Shown: piece after piece, positions 33,279 through 41,939 of the stretch
Layout of the letters: every line of letters begins with the position of its first letter
Position numbering within the stretch: the stretch's first letter is position 1
Assembly (NCBI RefSeq): GCF_016907835.1
Contig: NZ_JAFBCT010000001.1
Location: forward strand, 3,658,001-3,722,000
Source of the DNA: Agromyces cerinus
GTDB taxonomy: Bacteria; Actinomycetota; Actinomycetes; Actinomycetales; Microbacteriaceae
Length of the DNA: 64,000 nucleotides
Direction of reading: 5' to 3'
Notes under the pieces: generated by a model
What the model saw: only the letters and a program-made list of their open reading frames with translations
Database searches by the model: none
What the model was told of the DNA's origin: nothing
Made by a program: the position numbers and the translations under genes

Positions 33279-36146
33279 TCAGGCCTCTTCGGCGAGGCGT
33301 CGCGCCTCGGCGGCCTCGGCGAGACGTCCGAGCGCCTCGAGCGAGTCGGCGAGGACGATCCGGCCGAGCGAGACGGCGTCGGCCTGCCCGTCGAACCGCT
33401 CGATCGCCTGCCCGATGAGCACGAGCGCCTCGTCGTGGCGGCCCTCCGACTGCAGCACTCGGCCGGCGAACAGCATCGACCCGCCGGCCGGCCGCGTCGC
33501 GCCGACGGCTTCGAACAGCTCGGCTGCGGTCAACGCGGTCGCGACGGCCTCCTCGGGGCGGGAGAGCGCGGCGAGGCCGCGCGCACGCGAGTCGACGACA
33601 TCGGCGAGCAACCAGTCCGCGCCGTGCTCGCGGGCGAGCGCGGCGACCTCGTCGAGCCGGTCGAGACCGGTCGCTTCGCCGTGCTCGAGGCTGACCTGGC
33701 CGAGCAGGTGCAGCGCATCGGCGAGCGAGGCGACCGTCTCGGGGTCGCGGCGGGCATCGGCGACGGCGCGTTCGAGCACCTCGATCGCCTCCTCCGCGTA
33801 GCCGAGGCCCGCGAACAGACGGCCGAGGTCGGCCAGCACGGCGACCGCGCCCGGCCACGCCTCGGCCTCCTCGAACAGGTCGGCGGCGGCGTGCCAGGCA
33901 CCGGATGCCGCGGCGAACTCCTCTTCGCCGCGAAGCGCGGTGCCGAGCAGGTGCAGGGTCTCGGCGCGTGCGGCCGGCGGTGCGCCCGCGGCATCCTCGG
34001 CTTCGTAGACCTCCTGCAGCAGCTCGACGGCCTCGCCGGAGCGACCGGCGCGGAGGAGCTGCCGGCCGAGGCCGTAGCGCACGCCGACGAGCCCGGGCGA
34101 CTCCGCGAGCTCGGCGTGCTGCACCGCGAGCCGGAGCCTGGCGACGGCATCGTCGGGCCGCGCGAGGTCGTCGAGGATCGCGGCGGAGAGCTGGCAGTCC
34201 TCGACGACGCGCATCCGCGCGTCGACCGCGAGGTCGAGTTCGAGCGCCGCCTCCGATGCGGAGAGGGCCGCCTCGAGGTCGCCGCCGCCGGCGAGCAGTC
34301 GGGCGCGCAGCCGGTGCGATTCGGCGCGGCGGACCCGCGTCGGTTCGGCGGCGATCGCGCGGTCGAGGAGAGGCAGGGCGGTCGCGGGCTCGTCGCCCTG
34401 GGCTGCGAGGTAGGCCGCCAGTTGGAAGGCCGCGCCGACGAGCATCGGTTCGGGCTCGGGTGCCCGGTCGAGCACGGCGATCGCGGTATCGGCCGCCGTG
34501 CCGGCGCCCTCGACGTCGCCCGCCTCGGCACGCACCGCGGTGATGCGCAGGGCGACGCGGGCGGCGAGGTCATCGGCTCCCGACTGCAGCGCGGCGCCGA
34601 GCTCCTGCTCGAGCGCCGGCAGGTCGGCCGCCGTGGCGGAGCCGGCGAGCAGGAGGCCGTGGCGTGCGAGCGCATCGGCGAGCGACTCGTCGCCCGTGGC
34701 GCGCAACGCGGCGATGCGGGCGGGCAGCTCCTGTTCGGCCTCCTCGGGTCGTTGGGCGCCGACGAGCACCGCCAGGCGGATTCCGACGAGCTCGGCCCGG
34801 CGGGCATCGGCGACGGATGCCTCGGCGGTGCCCTGCTCGGGCGCGGCATCCGCGGCATCCGCCTCGAGTGCGGCGAGTCCGCGCTCGGCCGCTGCGAGCG
34901 CCCGGTCGATCTCGCCGAGCGCGGCGAGTTCACGGGCGCGGTCGACCCAGCCGCCGGCGTCGACCGGTTCGGCTGCGGCGACGGGCATGGGAGCCGCGAA
35001 CGTCTCGCCGGTGATCGCCACGTCGTAACGCTCGGTGCGGAGGGCGCGCGTCGCCTGCAGCCGATCGGCGAGGTGCCGGTTGCCGTTGCGACGGTCGAAC
35101 TCGTCGCCGATGGCGGCAGCCGCGGCCCACGCGACCGGGCTGAGCTCGGCGGCGGTCCACGGCCCCGAGTGCGAGCCGAAGAAGGGCTCGAGCTCGGCGG
35201 AGTCGGCGCCGCGCACCACGGCATCGCCGTGTCCGGCGTCGACGACGGTGTCGAGCAGCAGGCCGGTCGCGGCGAGGGCGCTGAACTGCGCGCGCTGGTT
35301 GAGGCGGTCGTGCGCGATCCACGCGATGTGGCGCTCGAGCATCGCGAGGCCGCGGGCCTCGTTGCCGGTGATCGCGCAGAAGGCCAGGTGGTTCGCGATG
35401 ATGCCGATGTTGTCGGCGTTGCCGCGGGCGTCGCGGTAGCTGCGCAGGTGGAAGGACTTCGCCCGGTCGAGGCGGCCGGCGCGGAGGTACGGCAGCAGCG
35501 CGTCGGAGAGGGCGTGCTCCGGCTCCTCGCCGCAGCTGAATCCGCCATCGACGATCTCCTCGTAGAGGGCGATGGCCTCGTCTTCGCGTCCGGTCGCGGC
35601 GAGGTAGGCCGCGCTCTCGCTGCGCACGCAGGCGTCGCAGTGGCTGTAGTCGTCGCGCTCGGTGGTGGTCAGCACGCGGTAGGCCTCGGCGGCCTCGTCG
35701 AGCCATCCGTTGGCGAAGGCCGCACCGAAGCGCGCCATCGCGACCCCGCTCTGGCCGACGCCGGCGCGTTCGTACCGCGACTGCATGTCGTCGAGCACAC
35801 CGCGGATGTCGGCGGCGGGGAACGCGGGGCTCGCCGACAGCGTGCCCGCCATCCACTTGTACTGCCAGAGCAGGTCGGTGGCGCTGTCGTCCGGCTTCGC
35901 GGGGAAACGGGCCGCGTCGGCGTCGTGCTTGCCGAGGCACCAGGCGAACGAGCTCAGCAGCGCGTCGGTGTCGCCGGTCATGTTGGCCGACGACGCCAGC
36001 CGCATGCGCGCGCGATACTCCGAGAACTCGTCGCCCGACTCGACCGCGAGCGCGATCGCCTCGTCGATCAGGGCGCGCTCCTCGGGTCCGAACGGCGTCT
36101 GGTCGACCTGCTCGAGCAGTTCGTCGATGCGGATGGTTTCGGACAC
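33279..36146 (-). CDS. Large tetratricopeptide-repeat protein partnered with an HSP90-like gene
   Basis: 955 residues, acidic and nearly all helical, with many TPR-like pairs (for example GYAEEAIEVLERAVADAR and GDLEAALSASEAALELD). A Cys-containing N-terminal part (SHCDACVRSESAA, GGFSCGEEPEHA) may form a metal site. No enzymatic motif or signal is seen. It directly follows the HSP90-like gene on the same strand after a 97-bp gap holding a 13-bp tandem repeat. TPR proteins are classic HSP90 co-chaperones in eukaryotes, so a physical partnership is a reasonable inference. The MSETIRIDELL start is chosen for its GGAGAA site. Confidence 0.82.
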   Translation of the reverse strand: MSETIRIDELLEQVDQTPFGPEERALIDEAIALAVESGDEFSEYRARMRLASSANMTGDTDALLSSFAWCLGKHDADAARFPAKPDDSATDLLWQYKWMAGTLSASPAFPAADIRGVLDDMQSRYERAGVGQSGVAMARFGAAFANGWLDEAAEAYRVLTTTERDDYSHCDACVRSESAAYLAATGREDEAIALYEEIVDGGFSCGEEPEHALSDALLPYLRAGRLDRAKSFHLRSYRDARGNADNIGIIANHLAFCAITGNEARGLAMLERHIAWIAHDRLNQRAQFSALAATGLLLDTVVDAGHGDAVVRGADSAELEPFFGSHSGPWTAAELSPVAWAAAAAIGDEFDRRNGNRHLADRLQATRALRTERYDVAITGETFAAPMPVAAAEPVDAGGWVDRARELAALGEIDRALAAAERGLAALEADAADAAPEQGTAEASVADARRAELVGIRLAVLVGAQRPEEAEQELPARIAALRATGDESLADALARHGLLLAGSATAADLPALEQELGAALQSGADDLAARVALRITAVRAEAGDVEGAGTAADTAIAVLDRAPEPEPMLVGAAFQLAAYLAAQGDEPATALPLLDRAIAAEPTRVRRAESHRLRARLLAGGGDLEAALSASEAALELDLAVDARMRVVEDCQLSAAILDDLARPDDAVARLRLAVQHAELAESPGLVGVRYGLGRQLLRAGRSGEAVELLQEVYEAEDAAGAPPAARAETLHLLGTALRGEEEFAAASGAWHAAADLFEEAEAWPGAVAVLADLGRLFAGLGYAEEAIEVLERAVADARRDPETVASLADALHLLGQVSLEHGEATGLDRLDEVAALAREHGADWLLADVVDSRARGLAALSRPEEAVATALTAAELFEAVGATRPAGGSMLFAGRVLQSEGRHDEALVLIGQAIERFDGQADAVSLGRIVLADSLEALGRLAEAAEARRLAEEA

Positions 36147-36174
36147 GGTTCTCCCTAGGCGGTCGATGGTCGGA

Positions 36175-36226
36175 GGTCTGAATCGGGGGTCTGAATCGGA
36201 GGTCTGAATCGGGGGTATGAATCGAG
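36175..36226 (-). repeat. Four tandem copies of a 13-bp unit
   Basis: GGTCTGAATCGGG repeats head to tail at 36175-36187, 36188-36200, 36201-36213 and 36214-36226 with one or two changes per copy (GGTATGAATCGAG in the last). It occupies most of the gap between the HSP90-like and TPR genes. Confidence 0.9.
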
Positions 36227-36243
36227 GGTCCGGGCGGGCCCGG

Positions 36244-38088
36244 TCAGCGGGCGAGGCTCAAGGCGACGAGGTCGGTGAGCGCGCCCGTCAGCATGGCCCG
36301 TTCGCTCGCACGGAGTGGTCGATGGCCGGCGAGCAGCGCCTGCACGTACAGCAGACGGATGGTGCGGTCGAACACGGCGTCGTCGACATCGCCGGCGAGG
36401 GTGTGCACGAGGGCGTTGTCCCAGTTGAGGCAGAGCTTCGCACGGGCAGCGCCGCCGCCGCTCGCGAGGCTCGGCATGCTCTCGTCGATCCTGCCGAGCA
36501 CCCCGCTCCAGAGCGGGCCGGTCAGGTCGCGTGCTGCGCCGCGGGTGATCGAGCGCAGCACCTCGGCGTCTGCGAGGTAGAGGCTCGCGAGGTCGCTCGG
36601 CGCGAAGCGGCGCACGCTCGGCTCGCAGCCGACCTCGGCGAGCACTGCACCGGCCCGGGCTTCGAGCGCGAGTGCCGTCGCGCGATCGGCCAGCGGCGGC
36701 GGGTCGAGCGAGTCGAGCTCGCCCGAGACGGTCACCCGTTCGACCGTGACGCCCTCGAACAGCAGCGGCAGGCGGCGCAGGATGTCGGCCTCGTGCACGT
36801 AGCCGCCGTTGACCACGGCGCGCGACGCCGGCACGATGCCCGCGATCTGACGGAACTCGTCGACGGTCTCGGTGAACCGCACGTGCGGGTGGGCCCGCAC
36901 GAGCTCGTCGATGGTCATCACGCCGACCGAGGTCTCCACGGTGAGCCAGCGCGTGATGAAGCCCGCGAGCTCGTCGTCGTGCAGCAGCAGCGACTTCAGC
37001 CCGAGGTGGTGGATGCCGACGAACTCGGCGAGACGGGCGGGCCGCTCGACGGCGAGCCGCATCACCCAGGCGCGGATCGCGGCACCGAGCTCGCCCCGGG
37101 TCGCCTCGAGCGATTCGTCCTCGATGAGGTGCTCGCGCGACGCCGTGGGCCGCAGTCCGTTCGAATCGACGACGGCTCGCGCGAAGAAGGCCCAGTCGGG
37201 CAGCAGTTCGTCGGCGCGGGGGTCGACGAGCATGCCGCCGAGGTAGACGCGGTTCGCCTGTCGGGCGCCCGGCGTCGGCGGGAACGGCAGCACGTAGGCG
37301 GTGCCATGGGTGTCGGTGGCCGTGGAGTGCAGCTCGATGACCTCGAACGGCGCCCCGCCGACGACCTCGCGCCCGAGTTCGGCGATGCCCCCGTGGGCCT
37401 CGGCGCGCGCCTCGCCCGTGAGGGCGAACACCGCCGGCCGGCCGATGCCGTCGAAGCTCCCATCGCCCGTGCCGACGAGGATCGGGATCGGCAGGTACTC
37501 GGCGTACCGGCGTGCGAGCTCGCGCAGGCTCGCCGGTGAGCAGAGCTCGGCCTCGTCGGCGCGCGGCACGAGCGAGACGGTGGTGCCGACGGCGACTCCG
37601 GATGCCTCGTCGCCCTCGAGCACCCGCACCGTGAAGGTGCCGTCGGTGCTGCCGACCCACTCGACGGGGTCGCCGCCGCGTGCGGAGCGGGAGCGCACGA
37701 CGATGCGGTCGGCGATCATGAAGCAACTGAGCAGTCCGATGCCGAACTGGCCGAGGAACCCGGCGCGGGGCAGGTCGAACAGGTCGCGCTTCGAACTGCG
37801 GCCGACCGTGGCGAGCAACTCGCCGACCTCGTCGGCGGTGAGGCCGACGCCGTCATCCTCGAAGCGGAGCGCCGGCTGGTCGGCCGTCGGCGGGTGGATG
37901 CGCACGCCCCACGAGGCATCCTGCCGGCCCTCGTGCTCGGCGCGACCCGTGATGGCGTCGCGGCCGTTCTGGATGAGTTCGCGGAGGAAGACGTGCGGGC
38001 CCGAGTAGATGTGCCGGCTCAGGAGGTCGACCACGCCGCGCAGGTCGACGAGGAACGGTCGCACCTCGGGCGTGTGCTCGCCGGTCAC
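36244..38088 (-). CDS. HSP90-family (HtpG-like) GHKL ATPase
   Basis: 614 residues. The N-terminal GHKL ATP site is complete: N-box FLRELIQNGRDAI (E37, N41, D44), G1 box EDDGVG (78-82) and the lid motif GFLGQFGIGLLS (110-121). The middle and C-terminal parts only loosely resemble HtpG, so it is a divergent HSP90-type ATPase rather than the standard chaperone. Its GTG start overlaps the mntR stop (GTGA), giving translational coupling to a manganese regulator. The TPR gene follows. Function is likely protein folding or regulation of a client, unknown. Confidence 0.88.
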   Translation of the reverse strand: MTGEHTPEVRPFLVDLRGVVDLLSRHIYSGPHVFLRELIQNGRDAITGRAEHEGRQDASWGVRIHPPTADQPALRFEDDGVGLTADEVGELLATVGRSSKRDLFDLPRAGFLGQFGIGLLSCFMIADRIVVRSRSARGGDPVEWVGSTDGTFTVRVLEGDEASGVAVGTTVSLVPRADEAELCSPASLRELARRYAEYLPIPILVGTGDGSFDGIGRPAVFALTGEARAEAHGGIAELGREVVGGAPFEVIELHSTATDTHGTAYVLPFPPTPGARQANRVYLGGMLVDPRADELLPDWAFFARAVVDSNGLRPTASREHLIEDESLEATRGELGAAIRAWVMRLAVERPARLAEFVGIHHLGLKSLLLHDDELAGFITRWLTVETSVGVMTIDELVRAHPHVRFTETVDEFRQIAGIVPASRAVVNGGYVHEADILRRLPLLFEGVTVERVTVSGELDSLDPPPLADRATALALEARAGAVLAEVGCEPSVRRFAPSDLASLYLADAEVLRSITRGAARDLTGPLWSGVLGRIDESMPSLASGGGAARAKLCLNWDNALVHTLAGDVDDAVFDRTIRLLYVQALLAGHRPLRASERAMLTGALTDLVALSLAR

Positions 38089-38744
38089 GCGGTCAGCCAG
38101 ATCGCGCTGGCAGCGCCGTTCGGCAGCTCGTGGGTCTCGCCGGCGATGCGCACGCGGGCGTTCGAGTCGCCGTCGAGGGCTTCGATCTCGAGCTCCACCC
38201 CCGGGTGCACGCCGGCGGCCTCGAGGTCGCGCAGCAGGCCGGGGTCGCGATCGCTGATGCGGATCACGCGTCCGCGATGCCCGGTGGCGGCCTCGTCGGC
38301 GCGCACGAACGGTTCGGCGGCGATCGAGCCGTCGGCGGTGGGGATCGGGTCTCCGTGCGGGTCGCGCAGGGGCCGGCCGAGTCGCGCGTCGATCGCCTCG
38401 AGCAGGCGGTCGGAGATGGCGTGCTCGAGGATCTCGGCCTCGTCGTGCACCTCGTCCCAGCCGTAGCCCATCTCCTGCACGAGCCACGTCTCGATGAGCC
38501 GGTGGCGGCGCACGACCGCGAGTGCCTGCACGGCGCCGGCCTCGGTGAGGCGCACCGCGCCGTAGGGCACGTGCGAGACGAGGCCCTGCGCGGCCATCTT
38601 CTTCACCATCTCGGTGACCGACGAGGGGGCGACCCCGAGCTTGCCGGCGAGCACCGACGGCGTGATGGGGTCGGGCTGCCATTCGGTGTGCGAGTACACC
38701 GTCTTGAGGTAGTCCTCGACCGCGGGATTCTTGCTGCTGGGCAT
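38085..38744 (-). CDS. mntR: Manganese-responsive DtxR/MntR family regulator
   Basis: 219 residues with three parts: a winged HTH (residues about 5-65), a dimerisation/metal domain with VHDEAEILEHAIS, and a C-terminal SH3-like domain. At the primary metal site it has Asp in AVEDYLKTVY where iron-type DtxR has Met, and Glu in DEAEILEH where DtxR has Cys. Both substitutions match manganese-sensing MntR. It follows mntH on the same strand. The start at 38744 is favoured by TAGTCT seven nt upstream; a 15-codon longer reading is unlikely. Confidence 0.88.
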   Translation of the reverse strand: MPSSKNPAVEDYLKTVYSHTEWQPDPITPSVLAGKLGVAPSSVTEMVKKMAAQGLVSHVPYGAVRLTEAGAVQALAVVRRHRLIETWLVQEMGYGWDEVHDEAEILEHAISDRLLEAIDARLGRPLRDPHGDPIPTADGSIAAEPFVRADEAATGHRGRVIRISDRDPGLLRDLEAAGVHPGVELEIEALDGDSNARVRIAGETHELPNGAASAIWLTA

Positions 38745-38751
38745 CGGCCCC

Positions 38752-38757
38752 AGACTA
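38752..38757 (-). promoter_or_regulatory. Leaderless-type -10 element TAGTCT for mntR
   Basis: TAGTCT on the minus strand, 7 nt before the ATG at 38744, gives mntR a promoter independent of mntH. Confidence 0.55.
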
Positions 38758-38807
38758 TCGGGAGCCCGCCCGCCGCGCCGGGTGCCCACGACGTAGCGGG
38801 CCCCTCG

Positions 38808-40211
38808 TCAGGCCCCGGTGAACACGAGCCAGAGCAGCACGCCGTTCAGGGTGATCAGGAACACGGATGCCGCGATGCCGGCCGACGTCGTCGCCCAGTG
38901 GTTCTTCCACCGACCGAGCACGCCGGCCTTCGCGGTGAGCGCCACGAGCGGGATGAGGGCGAAGGGGATGCCGAACGAGAGCACCACCTGGCTGAGCACC
39001 AGCGAGATGGTCGGGTCGAACCCGAGCCAGAGGATCGTGAGCGCCGGGATCAGGGTCACGAGCCGGCGGAAGATGAGCGGCACCCGAATGTGCAGCAGCC
39101 CGTGCATGATCTCTGCGCCGGCGTAGGCGCCGACCGAGGTCGACGCGAGGCCCGAGGCGAGCAGGCCGACGGCGAAGAGGGTCGCGATGACCGGCCCGAG
39201 CGCGACGCCGAGCGCCGAGTAGGCGCCCTCGAGGCTGTCGGTGCCCTCGACGCCCGCGAGGTTGACGGCGGCGAGCAGCAGGATGCAGAGGTTCACGGTG
39301 CCGGCGATCGCCATCGCGATGGAGACATCCCACCGGGTCGCGCGCAGCAGCAGCCCGGTCGGCACGTCGGTCGCCGTGCCGGGCAGCAGCTCGGGCGCCT
39401 CCGAGCGGCGACTGATGCCGAAGCCGTGCCACGCGGGCTTCGGCGTCGCTGCCGACGGGGAACTCGACAGCGACGCGGCGCGCCGCGTGACGAAGCGGTC
39501 GCGGCTGAGCGCGGAGTGGGCGTAGATCGCGTGCGGCATGATCGTGGCGCCGAGGATGGACGCGGCGAGCAGCACCGAGTTCGCGTCCGCGAAGCGCGGC
39601 ACGAGCCCGCCGAGGAGGCCGGCCGGGTCGGGCGGTGCCACGAACACGCCGACGGTGAAGCCGATCGCGATGATGATGAGCAGCCCCATGATGACGAACT
39701 CGAAGGTGCGCGGCCCGCGCCGCGACTGCAGCACGAGCAGCCCGATCGAGACGGCGCCCGTGATGAGCCCGCCCCACACGAGCGGCACGCCGAACAACAG
39801 GTTGAGCGCGACGGCGCCGCCGATGACCTCGGCGAGGTCGGTCGCCATCGCGACGAGCTCGGCCTGCAGCCAGTAGGCACGGCGTCCCCAGCGGTTGTGG
39901 ATGGTGCCGCCCAGCACCTCGGGCAGGCTCCGGCCGGTGACGATGCCGAGCTTGGCCGAGAGGTACTGGATGAGCCACGCCATGACGTTGCCGAGCACGA
40001 CCACCCAGACGAGCAGGTAGCCGTACTGGGCGCCGGCCGTCATGTTGCTCGCGACGTTGCCGGGGTCGAGGTAGGCGACACCGGCGACGAGGGCCGGACC
40101 GATCAGCCACGCGACGCGGGGCACGGATGTCGCGCGCCCGTGCTGCCCGGCGGACTCGCCCTCGGGTGCTGGTTCGTTCGTGGTCGTCTCGTCGTCGAGC
40201 GTTTTCGGCAT
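38808..40211 (-). CDS. mntH: Nramp-family divalent metal transporter
   Basis: 467 residues with about eleven membrane spans. The metal-binding motifs are both present: DPGN in VAYLDPGNVASN (span 1) and MPHAIYAHSAL (span 6). Nramp carriers import Mn2+ (and sometimes Fe2+) with protons. A His/Gly-containing polar insertion follows span 6 (ASLSSSPSAATPKPAW), which is unusual. The ATG sits inside a palindromic operator and has TAGGTT six bases upstream, so the message is likely leaderless and repressed directly at the start site. mntR follows 63 bp downstream. Confidence 0.95.
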   Translation of the reverse strand: MPKTLDDETTTNEPAPEGESAGQHGRATSVPRVAWLIGPALVAGVAYLDPGNVASNMTAGAQYGYLLVWVVVLGNVMAWLIQYLSAKLGIVTGRSLPEVLGGTIHNRWGRRAYWLQAELVAMATDLAEVIGGAVALNLLFGVPLVWGGLITGAVSIGLLVLQSRRGPRTFEFVIMGLLIIIAIGFTVGVFVAPPDPAGLLGGLVPRFADANSVLLAASILGATIMPHAIYAHSALSRDRFVTRRAASLSSSPSAATPKPAWHGFGISRRSEAPELLPGTATDVPTGLLLRATRWDVSIAMAIAGTVNLCILLLAAVNLAGVEGTDSLEGAYSALGVALGPVIATLFAVGLLASGLASTSVGAYAGAEIMHGLLHIRVPLIFRRLVTLIPALTILWLGFDPTISLVLSQVVLSFGIPFALIPLVALTAKAGVLGRWKNHWATTSAGIAASVFLITLNGVLLWLVFTGA

Positions 40212-40220
40212 ACCGAAAAC
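40201..40220 (-). promoter_or_regulatory. MntR-type operator 1, spanning the mntH start codon
   Basis: GTTTTCGG-CATA-CCGAAAAC is a perfect 8-4-8 palindrome that contains the mntH ATG. Binding here would block the transcription start of a leaderless message. Confidence 0.75.
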
Positions 40221-40223
40221 CTA
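40218..40223 (-). promoter_or_regulatory. -10 element TAGGTT of mntH
   Basis: TAGGTT (minus strand) is 6 nt before the mntH ATG and lies between the two palindromes, overlapping the edge of operator 1. Confidence 0.55.
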
Positions 40224-40229
40224 TCAAGA

Positions 40230-40245
40230 TTTCGGCGCACCGAAA
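40230..40245 (-). promoter_or_regulatory. MntR-type operator 2, upstream of mntH
   Basis: TTTCGG-CGCA-CCGAAA is a second palindrome with the same half-site as operator 1, centred 27 bp from it, near the expected -35 region. Confidence 0.7.
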
Positions 40246-40272
40246 AGTCCCGGATCGACGACCGCATGCACC

Positions 40273-41493
40273 TCAGGACTCGAGTCGCCTTGCGCGGGCG
40301 GTCAGGTAGTCGCGTTCGGGGATCGAGAGGGTCCGCTGTGCAGCGTCACGGTACTCCTCGATGGCTTCCGCGGTCCTGCCTGCGCGCTCGAGCAGGTGCG
40401 CTCGCACTGCGGCGATCCGCTTGCGATCCGTGATCCGTCCGAGGTCGACGAGCGCATCGATGGTCGACAGCCCGGCTTCGGGACCGTGCACCATCGCCTC
40501 CGCCACGGCACCGTTGAGCGTGGCGACCGGGTTCTGGGTGGTGTAGTCGAGCAGGCGGTACAGGGCGAGGATCTGCGGCCAGTCGGTGGTCTCGGTGCTG
40601 GGGGCCTCGTCGTGGAGCGCTGCGATGGCGGCCTGGATCGCATACGGGCCGGGCGTGCCTCTGGTCAGCGACTCGTCGAGGATGCTCGTCGCCTCGGTGA
40701 TCGCATCACGATTCCAGAGCGAGCGATCCTGCTCGTCCAGCGGAATGAGTGCACCGCGAGCGTCGGTGCGCGCGGCACGTCGGGCGTCGGTGAGGATCAT
40801 CAACGACAGCAATCCGGCCGTCTCGACGTGGTCGGGCTGGACCTCGTGGACGAGTCGCCCCAGTCGTATCGCCTCGTCACTGAGCCGGATGTCGCTGGGA
40901 TCGGTGCCGGAGCTGGAGGTGTGCCCCTCGGTGAACATCACGTAGATGACATCGAGCACCTGGTCGAGACGATCGCCGGGCCCGAGCGGCGGTGGGAAGT
41001 TCGTTCCAGCTGAGCGGATGCCGGCCTTGGCGCGGCTGATGCGCTGGGCGATCGTCGCTTCGGGGAGCAGATACGCGTGGGCGATCTGCGCCGTGGTGAG
41101 GCCGGCGACCGCGCGGAGCGTCAGCGTCACCTGCGCGGTGCGGCTGAGAGCGGGATGGCAGCACAACCGGAGGAGCCAGATGCTCTCGTCGGCGTGAACG
41201 GTCGATGCGTCGGCGAGCGGCTGCCACAGCTCGGCGTAGGCCAGTTCCCGGTCGCGCCGGTGGTGGTCGCTCCGGATGCGGTCGATCATGCGTCGACGCG
41301 CACTCGTCAGCAGCCAGGCGAACGGGTCGTCGGGTCTGCCGTCGCGCGGCCATTGGCGATGCGCCGCGAGCAGGGCTTCCTGCACGGCGTCCTCGCAGAC
41401 GTCCAGCTGACCCGCGCCGTAACGGCGCAGGAGCGCGGCGAGGACCTGCGGCGCGTGAGCGCGCAGCAGGTCCTCATCCGGTGCGTGCGTCAG
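40273..41493 (-). CDS. ECF42-type RNA polymerase sigma factor with TPR-like C-terminal extension
   Basis: About 406 residues if started at a CTG (41493); a GTG at 41385 would remove part of region 2. Region 2 includes DEDLLRAHAPQVLAALLRRYG, then WLLTSARRRMIDRIR. Region 4 contains LTTAQIAHAYLLPEATIAQR. The last 230 residues form a helical TPR-like extension (ALYRLLDYTTQNPVATLNGA). This arrangement plus an upstream DGPF-motif gene is diagnostic of ECF42. The CTG overlaps the stop of that gene (CTGA). No ATG, GTG or TTG lies in frame just upstream to give a full-length protein. Confidence 0.85.
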   Translation of the reverse strand: MTHAPDEDLLRAHAPQVLAALLRRYGAGQLDVCEDAVQEALLAAHRQWPRDGRPDDPFAWLLTSARRRMIDRIRSDHHRRDRELAYAELWQPLADASTVHADESIWLLRLCCHPALSRTAQVTLTLRAVAGLTTAQIAHAYLLPEATIAQRISRAKAGIRSAGTNFPPPLGPGDRLDQVLDVIYVMFTEGHTSSSGTDPSDIRLSDEAIRLGRLVHEVQPDHVETAGLLSLMILTDARRAARTDARGALIPLDEQDRSLWNRDAITEATSILDESLTRGTPGPYAIQAAIAALHDEAPSTETTDWPQILALYRLLDYTTQNPVATLNGAVAEAMVHGPEAGLSTIDALVDLGRITDRKRIAAVRAHLLERAGRTAEAIEEYRDAAQRTLSIPERDYLTARARRLES

Positions 41494-41858
41494 ACGTCTG
41501 CTCCGGCCGAGAACATCACGGGCCGGATCTCGAGGGCGAGACCGTCGATGCTCGCATCGGGGAGCTCGCTGGCGAGTTCGATCGCGCGCTCCTCGGACTC
41601 GACATCGAGCAGGTAGTACCCGCCCATGAACTCCTTGGTCTCCGCGAACGGTCCGTCCACGGTCTCCGGTCGGCCGTTCCGACTGCGCACGACCTTCGTC
41701 TGGCTCGGGGCGCCGAGCGCGTGCGTGCTGAGCATCTCTCCCGTCTCAGTGGTCTTCGCCATGAACGCCTGGTGGCCGTCGCCGATGGTCTGCTGCTGCT
41801 CGAGGCTCAGCGAGGCCATGACCTCGGGGTCCACGTGCATCAGGATCAGGTACTTCAC
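41490..41858 (-). CDS. YCII/DGPF-domain protein, partner of ECF42
   Basis: 122 residues in the YCII fold, with ETVDGPFAETKEFMGGYYLL, the DGPF signature, and the opening MKYLILMHVDPEV. Such proteins are habitually encoded next to ECF42 sigma factors and are their usual regulon members. The start is a GTG with AAGGAGA eight nt upstream. The sigma factor gene begins at its stop codon, so the two are co-translated. The biochemical role is unknown. Confidence 0.92.
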   Translation of the reverse strand: MKYLILMHVDPEVMASLSLEQQQTIGDGHQAFMAKTTETGEMLSTHALGAPSQTKVVRSRNGRPETVDGPFAETKEFMGGYYLLDVESEERAIELASELPDASIDGLALEIRPVMFSAGADV

Positions 41859-41939
41859 GATTCGTTCTCCTTCGTCGTGCTTCGTGGCGGCACGGTGCCG
41901 CTTCCCTTGTCGGTCGGAGTCATGTCGGGATTCTCGACG

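Noticed and set aside
40273..41385. GTG at 41385 as the ECF42 start
   Set aside because: It would truncate sigma region 2. The CTG at 41493 restores a full domain, with a CTGA overlap to the DGPF gene.
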